Assembly (NCBI RefSeq): GCF_003063625.1
Contig: NZ_CP026604.1
Location: 5,310,065-5,374,064, forward strand
Source: Saccharobesus litoralis
GTDB taxonomy: Bacteria; Pseudomonadota; Gammaproteobacteria; Enterobacterales; Alteromonadaceae
Reading direction: 5' to 3'
DNA: 64,000 bases
Part shown: piece after piece, positions 43,196 through 50,714 of the stretch
Numbering within the stretch: the first letter of the stretch is position 1
How the letters are laid out: every line of letters starts with the position of its first letter
Translations under genes and position numbers: made by a program
Notes under the pieces: model-generated
Databases searched by the model: none
Seen by the model: the letters and a program-made list of their open reading frames with translations, nothing else
What the model was told of the DNA's origin: nothing

Positions 43196-44302
43196 TTAGG
43201 TTAATTGGTAACGCTGAAACTCGTCGAGTAGTTTATCCAAAACAAGTCGTGCTTGTTGATTATCGTTATCGTCTAACGCATTTTCAATATCTGAAGCGAG
43301 TTGACTTAATTGAGTAAAGCCAAAATTAATACTTGAGCCCTTGATCACATGTGCCACTTTACTGGCTAAGCGCCAATTCTGTTGTTCAAAAGCCAAAGTT
43401 AAACGATCAACATCCCCAGGTAAATGGCTGATATATTGACGCTTTAACAATAAGTATTCTTCGCTTGATAAGTTTATTTGGTTAGCATCTACATCGGTTG
43501 GTCGACTGATATACTGATTGACAGTATTCACTAAATCTTGCGGATCGATCGGCTTGGCAATATGCGCGGCAAAGCCTATTTCTTGATAGCGAGCTAAATT
43601 TTGCTCCGATACATTAGCGCTAAATGCTAAGGCCGGAGTGGTATTTCCAGCTTGGCGCAATAGCTCCAAGGCTTTTTCGCCACCTAATACGGGCATTTGA
43701 ATGTTAAGAATAAGTAATTCAAAATCATCCATTAATGCCAACTCTACCGCTTCTTCGCCGTCTTTGGCTAGTACAACGGTTAATCCCATCCGCTGTAATA
43801 AGCGCTCAAGTATTTGTCGGTTTTCAAGCTGATCTTCCGCTAACAACACTGAACCAGCTAACACAGGTTCTAGACAATCAGTTGAGCTAGACGGCTCAGG
43901 AATTGGATCTTGTTCTGCGCTAGGCTCTGTATTTTTAGGTGCTTCAGCCTGCGCTAACATAGAGGGTAAGTTAGATAAGCGACACAGTACCCAGCTTTGC
44001 TGATCCACTTCAAAGGGAAACAACACAAGTTCATTTTTTTTGCTATCAACATAACGAACTTCACTACCGCTACTGGTTGCTTGAATGCACAACACACTCA
44101 ATTTATTGGCAAAAATACTAGGAAACTGACTTTCAAGATCACTATCTTGTTTAAAATCTAATTGAGCACCACAGCTACTGTTGGCATATTTAAGCAAGCA
44201 AACGTCAGCTTGCACTTCAATTAATAACAAGGCATCTGATGTGGTATGCCATATTTGTTGGCAACAAGCCAAAAATATTTCAGTTGAGGGGGTTGCATCC
44301 AT
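43196..44302 (-). CDS. Receiver-HPt phosphorelay protein with altered receiver site
   Basis: 368 residues. A weakly conserved N-terminal part (about 1-130), a receiver domain (about 150-270) and an HPt domain (about 285-365). The receiver has an acidic pocket in LLAEDQ, but the phospho-acceptor position is Asn200 (LLILNIQMP) instead of Asp; Thr/Ser and Lys (HIAKPID) are kept. The HPt domain has His318 in AHVIKGSS, so it may shuttle phosphate while the receiver probably does not accept it. It is a possible partner for the hybrid kinases at 52252 and 57931, which lack HPt domains. Cytoplasmic. Confidence 0.87.
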   Translation of the reverse strand: MDATPSTEIFLACCQQIWHTTSDALLLIEVQADVCLLKYANSSCGAQLDFKQDSDLESQFPSIFANKLSVLCIQATSSGSEVRYVDSKKNELVLFPFEVDQQSWVLCRLSNLPSMLAQAEAPKNTEPSAEQDPIPEPSSSTDCLEPVLAGSVLLAEDQLENRQILERLLQRMGLTVVLAKDGEEAVELALMDDFELLILNIQMPVLGGEKALELLRQAGNTTPALAFSANVSEQNLARYQEIGFAAHIAKPIDPQDLVNTVNQYISRPTDVDANQINLSSEEYLLLKRQYISHLPGDVDRLTLAFEQQNWRLASKVAHVIKGSSINFGFTQLSQLASDIENALDDNDNQQARLVLDKLLDEFQRYQLT

Positions 44303-44570
44303 TAAATGTTTAATTTCTCAAGCGCTCTGGGGTAGCTAAATTAAAACATATTTAACGTTAAGAGAGTAACTGAATTATCGCCAATTTGAATGTTGTCGCA
44401 AAAATGGTTTTAAACCATTCATATAAAGGGGATTTAACAAAGTTGCTTAGCAGCAAATAATTTCAAGGTGCGATTCCAACAACCTTGTTCAAAGTGGCTA
44501 TAACAGCTAATAAAAAGTTAGCGGAATAAATAAGCAGCTAAAGCTCCCTTAATATTTATTAACTCAGAGT

Positions 44571-44614
44571 AAACAAGCGCTGACTTATTTAGTCGCTGAA
44601 ATCAGCGCTTGTTT
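44571..44614 (-). terminator. Hairpin overlapping the cheB stop codon
   Basis: A perfect 13-bp inverted repeat AAACAAGCGCTGA/TCAGCGCTTGTTT (44571-44583 and 44602-44614) has the last codons and the stop codon of cheB in its loop and right arm. It has only a short T-run, so it may terminate or stabilise the transcript. Confidence 0.6.
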
Positions 44615-45628
44615 TGCAATTTTATACAATGGCAAAATAGTCTCGGCGGCCCCCAACTCAACAGCAGCACCAGGCATTCCCCAAACAACACTACTGGCTT
44701 CATCTTGAGCAATTGTGTGACACCCAGCGTTGCGCATATTAAGTAGGCCTTTAGCGCCATCAGCTCCCATTCCTGTTAATATTATGCCGGTTGCTTTCCC
44801 CTTAGTCACTTCAGCAACTGAATCAAACAATTTATCTACAGCGGGTCGATGGCGATTAACTGGCGCGTCATGATCTAACTGGCAAATATACCCTTGTGCT
44901 GTACGGCGTATGGTTAAATGATCATCTCCAGGTGCAATATAAACATTGCCCGGTTCCAGTTTTTGACCAGAAGTGGCTTCATAAACAGTGACTTTAGCAG
45001 CCGCATTTAAACGAGCCGCAAACGAAGTTGAAAACATAGGCGGGATATGTTGCGTAACAACGGTTGGCGGACAATGAGCTGGCAATTGCAATACCACTTC
45101 TTTTATTGCTTCAGTACCGCCTGTTGAGGCTCCAATCGCTAAAATATGCTGAGGCTTAAATACCATTCGCTCGGCATTTAATATTGAGCCTTTAGCCACA
45201 GACGCTTGCAACTCAGTACTTGCCCTAACTTTCGCTAATGCGGCGGTTCTAATTTTATTGTGTAATTCATCCTGATATTCTGTCAGTGCCTCTGCCACAT
45301 TATTTTTCGGTTTAGACACATAATCAATCGCACCTAGCTCTAATGCTTGTAGCGTTGCCGGTGCGCCTTCTGCCGTTAACGTAGAAACCATAACCACCGG
45401 CATAGGTCGCAAGCGCATTAAGTTTTTAAGAAAACTTATACCATCCATACGCGGCATTTCTACATCTAAACTCAATACATCCGGATTCAGCTGTTTAATT
45501 TTTTCACGGGCATCAAACGGGTCTTCCGCCGTGCCAACAACTTTAATATCAGGCGCTGCGTTTAATATCTCAGTTAGCAACCCTCTGATAAGGGGGGAAT
45601 CATCAATAACCAGAACTTTAATTGCCAT
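44585..45628 (-). CDS. cheB: Chemotaxis glutamate methylesterase CheB
   Basis: 347 residues. An N-terminal receiver (about 1-120) with Asp55 in SLDVEMPRMDG is linked to a CheB methylesterase domain (about 155-345). The catalytic Ser168 is in GASTGG, with His in QHIPPMF and Asp in GMGADGAKG. It removes methyl groups from, and deamidates, chemoreceptors. It lies 15 bases after cheD in a cheR-cheD-cheB run. Confidence 0.96.
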   Translation of the reverse strand: MAIKVLVIDDSPLIRGLLTEILNAAPDIKVVGTAEDPFDAREKIKQLNPDVLSLDVEMPRMDGISFLKNLMRLRPMPVVMVSTLTAEGAPATLQALELGAIDYVSKPKNNVAEALTEYQDELHNKIRTAALAKVRASTELQASVAKGSILNAERMVFKPQHILAIGASTGGTEAIKEVVLQLPAHCPPTVVTQHIPPMFSTSFAARLNAAAKVTVYEATSGQKLEPGNVYIAPGDDHLTIRRTAQGYICQLDHDAPVNRHRPAVDKLFDSVAEVTKGKATGIILTGMGADGAKGLLNMRNAGCHTIAQDEASSVVWGMPGAAVELGAAETILPLYKIAKQALISATK

Positions 45629-45643
45629 ACAAAACCTTTATAC

Positions 45644-46273
45644 CTAAAACAACTCGATATCGGACTGTTGCTGCTCTTCTTTGATACCTTCCATGTAAAT
45701 GGATTCGCGCGCTTGGATAGTATCGTTGTGTAAACTGCGTAATTTTTTCATTTTCACTGTACCACTATTGGGGTGAAACAAAACCTTACGCGGCCAAGGT
45801 CCACCGACATCATGGGCGACAACGGGAATATGCTCTTCTCGCAAAAAGTGTCGCACAAAATCAATATTACTTTCACCGACATCTGACATATTCGGAACTA
45901 TCTTGCCACCGCCAAAAACTTTAGCCAGCAAATTATCGCGCTGACCGCCATTCTTCATTATTTCGTTGATTAAATGTTCCATCGCCCAGTGGCCATATCG
46001 ACAGGTATAACTCAAATCATTTTCCCAACCATGCGCGCCGTGCATATCGCGTTTAATAGGCAACATAAAATGATTCATGCCTCCTATTCCCATTTTTTCA
46101 TCCCATATACAGGCTGAAATACAACTCCCTAATACTGTCGATACTATTTCATTATTTTTAGTGACATACAGCTCACCAGGTAGAATTTTAGCAACCACTA
46201 TCTCCCTGCGTTTATCGATAAAACGCTTTATACCATCAAACCCTTTTAAGGTAGGCTGCAGCGTAATAGACAT
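45644..46273 (-). CDS. cheD: Chemoreceptor glutamine deamidase CheD
   Basis: 209 residues. The catalytic Cys51 (VLGSCISACIWD) and His68 (GGMNHFMLP) are in place. CheD deamidates receptor glutamines and, where present, partners CheC-type phosphatases. It starts 1 base after the cheR stop, so it is probably translationally coupled. Confidence 0.95.
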   Translation of the reverse strand: MSITLQPTLKGFDGIKRFIDKRREIVVAKILPGELYVTKNNEIVSTVLGSCISACIWDEKMGIGGMNHFMLPIKRDMHGAHGWENDLSYTCRYGHWAMEHLINEIMKNGGQRDNLLAKVFGGGKIVPNMSDVGESNIDFVRHFLREEHIPVVAHDVGGPWPRKVLFHPNSGTVKMKKLRSLHNDTIQARESIYMEGIKEEQQQSDIELF

Positions 46274-46274
46274 A

Positions 46275-47099
46275 CTAACCTCGTCTCCGATATATGGTAT
46301 GACCTAAAGGCTCAAATTCTTGGATCCCCCGTTGCATACTCTCTGAATGCCCTAAAAATAAATAACCACCTGGGCGTAACAACTCGGCATATCGTTGAAA
46401 CAAAGCATCTTTCGTCGGTTGATCAAAGTAAATCACAACATTACGGCAAAAAATAATATCGAACGGCCCCTTCATTGGCCACGGCTCTAATAAGTTTAAG
46501 CGCTTAAAACTAATATGCTTTTGTAAGCTATCTTTTACTTTATAACTCGTACTAGTGGCGTTACGAACAAACCAAGTGCGCTTTAACGTATCGTCCATGC
46601 CTTCAACATTTGAGTCAGAATAAACACCACTAGCCGCTTTAGCTAACACATTAGAATCAAGATCAGTGGCTAAAATTTTAACATCCCAGCCAGGCTTAAC
46701 TAATTCAGGTATAGCTGTCATCGCAATGGAATAAGGCTCTTCACCAGTCGAGCATCCCGCTGACCAAATGCGCACCCGCTTATCTAACGCATGCCATTTA
46801 CGAATATCAGCAGCGGCTGTTGTTTGTAAAAACTCAAAATGATGCTTTTCGCGAAAAAATGAAGTTAGGTTGGTGGTAATGGCATTAATAAAGTGACTAT
46901 ATTCTTGCTCTTTATTCTGCTCTAAATAATTTAAGTAGGTAGCAAAGTCGGTATGCTTATACAAACGCAAACGTCTCGCCAAGCGAGAATAAACCATCTC
47001 GCGTTTATGATCGCCCAACACAATCCCAGCGGTGGCATAAACTTGATCACGGATCCGTAAAAAGTCTTGATCCGTCATCACAAATTCGCGTTTTTGCAA
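46275..47099 (-). CDS. cheR: Chemotaxis protein methyltransferase CheR
   Basis: 274 residues. An N-terminal helical domain (about 1-80) precedes an S-adenosylmethionine-binding fold with IWSAGCSTGEEPYS (about 111-124) and FDIIFCRNVVIYFD. It methylates chemoreceptor glutamates. First gene of the cheR-cheD-cheB cassette; no cheA, cheW, cheY or receptor gene is in the window. A start at residue 8 (MTDQDFLRI) is also possible. Confidence 0.96.
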   Translation of the reverse strand: MQKREFVMTDQDFLRIRDQVYATAGIVLGDHKREMVYSRLARRLRLYKHTDFATYLNYLEQNKEQEYSHFINAITTNLTSFFREKHHFEFLQTTAAADIRKWHALDKRVRIWSAGCSTGEEPYSIAMTAIPELVKPGWDVKILATDLDSNVLAKAASGVYSDSNVEGMDDTLKRTWFVRNATSTSYKVKDSLQKHISFKRLNLLEPWPMKGPFDIIFCRNVVIYFDQPTKDALFQRYAELLRPGGYLFLGHSESMQRGIQEFEPLGHTIYRRRG

Positions 47100-47370
47100 A
47101 GTCCGTTAACCTCTATGTCAGTATGGAAAAGATTGGAAGTGAAATGAAATACTATTGCGCATGTCATCAGCCTTGGATGACTTCAATTCAGTTCAATATT
47201 ACTTTTGATACTCAGCTTAACTTAGCCTAGCCCATAAACGGCTGAATGCAACGTCAATATTGATAACTATATCAAACACTTCACACATTTATATTAGTAG
47301 AAAAAACCTAAATATAAATTACCATTCCCTGTCTTTATAACGGATTAAATCTAACAAAGAAAGGCTTTTA

Positions 47371-48384
47371 CTAACCTTTCATTGCATTTAACGCAAGATT
47401 AATAATGTCTGCGTTTTTAGGATGTTTGCGCGCATTTTCGCTTAAATAACGGCGCCACGCTCGTGCTCCTGGCTGACCATTAAACAAGTTCAGCATATGA
47501 CGAACTATATGCCATGTGGTTGCTCTGGGGTCATTGCTCACTTGTTGCTCGATATAAGGCATGATTGCTAGTGCAACCTCTTCGCGACTTAAGGTACTAG
47601 CCGCTTGTCCGTATAAACGCGCATCCACCTCGGTGAGCATATACGGGTTTTGATACACGGCTCGCCCTAACATCACGCCATCCACATGCGGTAAATGCTG
47701 ATCAATTTGCTCAAACGTTTCAACACCGCCATTCAAGCTAATCGTTAATTGAGGAAAGTCGTTTTTGAGTTGATAAACCCGTGAATAATTCAATTCTGGA
47801 ATTTCGCGATTCTGTTTAGGGCTCAATCCTTGTAACCAAGCCTTGCGAGCATGAATAATAAAGTGCTCACACCCAGCATCAATATTACTTTTAACAAAAT
47901 CAGTTAAAAACTCATAGCTATCGAAATCATCAATACCAATTCGGGTTTTAACTGTTATCGGTGTTGATGTTACGCTGCGCATTTTTTCAACGCATTCAGC
48001 AACCAACTGAGGTTGTGCCATTAAACACGCACCAAACGCTCCGTTTTGCACACGATCAGACGGGCAACCGACATTAATATTTATCTCATCGTAACCATAA
48101 TCCGTCGCCTTAATTGCACATTCCGCCATTGCAACCGGATCACTGCCACCTAATTGTAAAACCACAGGATGCTCAGCTTGGTCATAAGCCAAATAATCAT
48201 TTTGACCATGGATGACCGCCCCAGTTGTCACCATTTCGGTATAAAGCACTGCATGCTTAGTCATTAAACGATAAAAATAACGACAGTGCTTATCAGTCCA
48301 GTCAAGCATCGGTGCTACACTGAAGGTGTGATCAACACGATCACTTCTAGGAAAGTTATTTTTATTACGATCTTTGTTTTTCAT
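47371..48384 (-). CDS. dusA: tRNA-dihydrouridine(20/20a) synthase DusA (5' end probably replaced)
   Basis: 337 residues, an FMN enzyme that reduces uridines 20 and 20a of tRNA. FSVAPMLDWTDKHCRYF opens the TIM barrel; the catalytic Cys107 is in VGCPSDRV. The first 18 residues (MKNKDRNKNNFPRSDRVD) are not the same as those in the displaced copy of the 5' end at 49696. This and the nearby direct repeat suggest that an element integrated at codons 24-30 and supplied a new start. The gene looks intact and functional. Confidence 0.95.
   Translation of the reverse strand: MKNKDRNKNNFPRSDRVDHTFSVAPMLDWTDKHCRYFYRLMTKHAVLYTEMVTTGAVIHGQNDYLAYDQAEHPVVLQLGGSDPVAMAECAIKATDYGYDEININVGCPSDRVQNGAFGACLMAQPQLVAECVEKMRSVTSTPITVKTRIGIDDFDSYEFLTDFVKSNIDAGCEHFIIHARKAWLQGLSPKQNREIPELNYSRVYQLKNDFPQLTISLNGGVETFEQIDQHLPHVDGVMLGRAVYQNPYMLTEVDARLYGQAASTLSREEVALAIMPYIEQQVSNDPRATTWHIVRHMLNLFNGQPGARAWRRYLSENARKHPKNADIINLALNAMKG
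48296..48309. repeat. Probable attachment site inside dusA (left end of mini-island)
   Basis: GTCCAGTCAAGCAT here and GTCCAATCAAGCAT at 49703-49716 differ at one base. They lie at the same codons of dusA (PMLDWT), intact in one case and displaced in the other. Beyond the repeat towards the 3' side of dusA, the copies diverge completely. This fits the crossover core of a dusA-integrating element. Confidence 0.65.
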
Positions 48385-48470
48385 TATGTATGAGCTATCT
48401 ATTTATTCTTTGCTTAAAATGATCAGTTACATTATTACAGCTCAACAGCAATAAAATTTTATCTAAATTA

Positions 48471-49391
48471 TCAATCACTATTAATGCTATTTTTATAGGC
48501 TAGTATAGCCCTAACATGCTCCAAAACTCGCTGAGCACCCTGTTCACTATTCATTTCTTCATAAGGTGTTGATAATAACTCAGGAAGTGTCTCAGGGTAA
48601 TCTTGTGGGGTACTTTCAAGCCAATGATATGCCGCATTCATTTTACCAAATGCTGATTTAAGAAGAGAGTTTATTTCTACAACTAAGTCCGGCGATTCAT
48701 ACCACGATATAGGTTTAAACGCGGCTTTTCGCCCCGCTACAATCCTATTAGGTAACTGTGATTTTATAAACTCTTCGTCTTTAATTGAGGCTATGTGCCA
48801 GTCTGCAGCATCAATTAAGGACTTATTTGCGATCCTAGCTTCCCTTCTTGGGATCACAACTCCAATTTTTAAATCTCTACCAGTCGTATCTCTGTAGATT
48901 TGTAATTTTTTAATAGCTGGTAAAATGTCAGTATCATTAGACACAAACACAACTTGTTCCAGAGCAGGCGTTGTAAGCGCATCATAGATAGCTTCAACGG
49001 CTACGTTTACATCACTTTGCTTTTCTTCTATCTTCCAAACTTCAACGCTTGGGCTATCTTTTGGCTCTAAGCCTTCTTTAAATAATTTCGCCTTACTTTT
49101 AGAAACGTCATAATGACCATTTATAATTTGAAGCTTCTCAGATAAGTGCTTGCCGAGTGCGGTATGATAAGAGTGCTGATCGGATACAGAGTTTTCATCC
49201 ATAGCCACACGACCATGAATGGGCGCAGTAAAAAGCTTTATGGCTCCCTCAGATAATTTGGGGTTACCTAAGCCATTGCGTTTTAACAGGAAATTGTTGA
49301 ATAAAGTATAGTAGTCAAGCCACTTGTAATGAGTGCCTTTCAAACAGCCATAATAAAAATTATAACCATCAATATAAACCTTAGTCTGCAA
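48471..49391 (-). CDS. NYN-domain (PIN-like) nuclease
   Basis: 306 residues. Metal-binding acidic residues of the NYN/LabA fold are visible in VYIDGYNFYYG (Asp8), EKQSDVNVAV and FVSNDTDILPAI, within about residues 1-190. The C-terminal 110 residues are helical and not recognised. NYN proteins are usually RNases; some are linked to phage defence or RNA processing, which cannot be decided here. It is the only gene between the two partial copies of the dusA 5' end, so it appears to be cargo of a small integrated element. Its start is preceded by an intrinsic terminator. Confidence 0.8.
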   Translation of the reverse strand: MQTKVYIDGYNFYYGCLKGTHYKWLDYYTLFNNFLLKRNGLGNPKLSEGAIKLFTAPIHGRVAMDENSVSDQHSYHTALGKHLSEKLQIINGHYDVSKSKAKLFKEGLEPKDSPSVEVWKIEEKQSDVNVAVEAIYDALTTPALEQVVFVSNDTDILPAIKKLQIYRDTTGRDLKIGVVIPRREARIANKSLIDAADWHIASIKDEEFIKSQLPNRIVAGRKAAFKPISWYESPDLVVEINSLLKSAFGKMNAAYHWLESTPQDYPETLPELLSTPYEEMNSEQGAQRVLEHVRAILAYKNSINSD

Positions 49392-49410
49392 TCCTATACC
49401 CTATAATTGA

Positions 49411-49434
49411 AAAAACCGGCCAAAGCCGGTTATT
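49411..49434 (-). terminator. Orphan intrinsic terminator upstream of the NYN gene
   Basis: A 7-bp G+C-rich stem AACCGGC/GCCGGTT (49414-49420 and 49425-49431) is followed on the minus strand by TTTTTT. No gene ends here on that strand, so it may end a lost gene or a small RNA, and it insulates the NYN gene from upstream transcription. Confidence 0.75.
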
Positions 49435-49439
49435 TTCCC

Positions 49440-49695
49440 CCACCTTTCAGGAGACAAGCTACGCGTGAAAAGTGGATAAGTTGTTATCTATAATAATAAT
49501 CAAAACTTGATAACATTTCAAATAATAAACAGGGAAGACGGGTGATAATTAAGCAATTTTATTATCCGTTTACTCTGAGTTGAAATCAGTTATATACAGA
49601 AAAGATGTAATGAGAAAAGCACTAACAGAGATCCAAATGGGGAGCATGAATATTGAGAAAACGGTTTAGACCAAGCAACACAACGGTCTCAGCCT
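49440..49695. other. Non-coding part of the putative dusA element
   Basis: About 255 A/T-rich bases between the orphan terminator and the displaced dusA fragment. No integrase, excisionase or other open frame is evident on either strand. Confidence 0.5.
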
Positions 49696-49824
49696 TTAAT
49701 GCGTCCAATCAAGCATGGGCGCAACGCTGAAAGTATGATCTAGGCTAGATGCCTTGGATGCAGCGGTTTCTCTAGGGTTCACCCCAGTTTTCTCTTCTTT
49801 TAGATCTTCAATATTTTCAGACAT
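49696..49824 (-). pseudogene. dusA: Displaced 5' end of dusA
   Basis: A 42-codon open frame starts at ATG 49822-49824, runs through DHTFSVAPMLDWT, then meets a stop two codons later. The shared 13 residues are identical to codons 18-30 of intact dusA, but with many synonymous differences, and the preceding 28 residues are unrelated. This is best read as the native dusA start left behind when an element inserted at this codon block and supplied a new 5' end to the resident gene. Confidence 0.8.
49703..49716. repeat. Probable attachment site (right end of mini-island)
   Basis: Second copy of the 14-base direct repeat (13 of 14 identical to 48296-48309). The distance between the copies is about 1.4 kb. 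Confidence 0.65.
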
Positions 49825-50104
49825 TTTTAGGGTTTTCTTCACATTTTTAGATCGGCGGGGATCCAACAACGTTCGTTAGTCAGAGCTATTTAGTGGGTAT
49901 TTTACCTCAATTTGTCATAGGTACCTATATCGTACTTATGTCCTCTATTGAGTCCTGATTTAAATCCGCGAAGTCCACCTTAATTGTTCACATGATGTCG
50001 CCATATAAAATAAAACCTTTTTTAGTTACCTATTTTGGCGTTTAGATAGATGAAACGGCAACGAAAAGGAAGCGCGAAGATAAATTCAAAATCATGTTGA
50101 TGAC

Positions 50105-50233
50105 TATAGTCAAAGCGATCAGGTTTTAGGGGAAGCCGTCAAGCTTCGAGACCCCATGAGCATATGCTCTATTATGTGATTGGGGCGAGTAAGTGCTGAC
50201 AATGAACCATAAGACCTGAGCGAGAAGACTATA
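50105..50233. mobile_element. Short terminal-inverted-repeat element, short copy
   Basis: A 129-bp copy of the element at 23893-24115. Both ends (TATAGTC and GACTATA) are kept and the shared sequence is nearly identical. Two internal blocks, each about 47 bp net, are absent; each block carries one of the 7-bp-stem palindromes. It lies between the displaced dusA 5' end and the hipBA promoter. Confidence 0.85.
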
Positions 50234-50272
50234 AAAGAAATTTTCAAGGAAAAGCATAACACGCCAAGTAAA

Positions 50273-50390
50273 GGTAAACTAAAAATTACTTTTAATTAAT
50301 AATGTGGAACTTTTGATTTATAAGTAAACTAAAATTGACTTATAAATATTACTGCATTACTTTACATTCAAGAGTAAATTATAGTTAACT
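50273..50390 (+). promoter_or_regulatory. hipBA control region with three related operators
   Basis: Three copies of an imperfect palindrome GTAAACTAAAA..TTACTT occur at about 50274-50291, 50322-50341 (AAGTAAACTAAAATTGACTT) and 50373-50390. The third abuts the hipB start codon. This fits cooperative autorepression by HipB/HipA, as in other hipBA operons. No -10/-35 pair is certain in this A/T-rich DNA. Confidence 0.65.
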
Positions 50391-50393
50391 TAT

Positions 50394-50714
50394 ATGGTTG
50401 ATTCACCAAAGACAAACAGAACTGGCAAAGCAGTAAAAGCGACAACTATGCCTAACTTAAGCGAGCGCTTTTCTACGACTCAACTTGCTGAGGCAATCAC
50501 CGCAAAGCGTACTGGAATGAAATTGTCACTAATGGAGGTATCTGAAGCCCTCTCTATTTCTAAACCGACATTGGTAAAAATAGAAAAAGGCGATACCAAT
50601 GTAAAGTTAACTAACCTCTTAAAAGTGATGGAATACCTTGGTCTGTCATTTAGCCTTATTACGGATGAAGTCACTAGTAGCGATAAAGCAGAGTTAAAAG
50701 ATGACTGGTACTGA
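50394..50714 (+). CDS. hipB: HipB-type antitoxin, XRE-family regulator
   Basis: 106 residues with one helix-turn-helix domain (about 35-92: SLMEVSEALSISKPTLVKIE). The C-terminal DDWY resembles the tail of HipB that blocks HipA. It would neutralise the HipA kinase and repress the operon. A later start at Met19 (50448) would leave room between the third operator and the coding region. It overlaps hipA by 14 bases. Confidence 0.88.
   Translation: MVDSPKTNRTGKAVKATTMPNLSERFSTTQLAEAITAKRTGMKLSLMEVSEALSISKPTLVKIEKGDTNVKLTNLLKVMEYLGLSFSLITDEVTSSDKAELKDDWY

Noticed and set aside
49471-49479. DnaA-box-like GTGGATAAG
   Set aside because: It is a single imperfect match without neighbours or an origin context.
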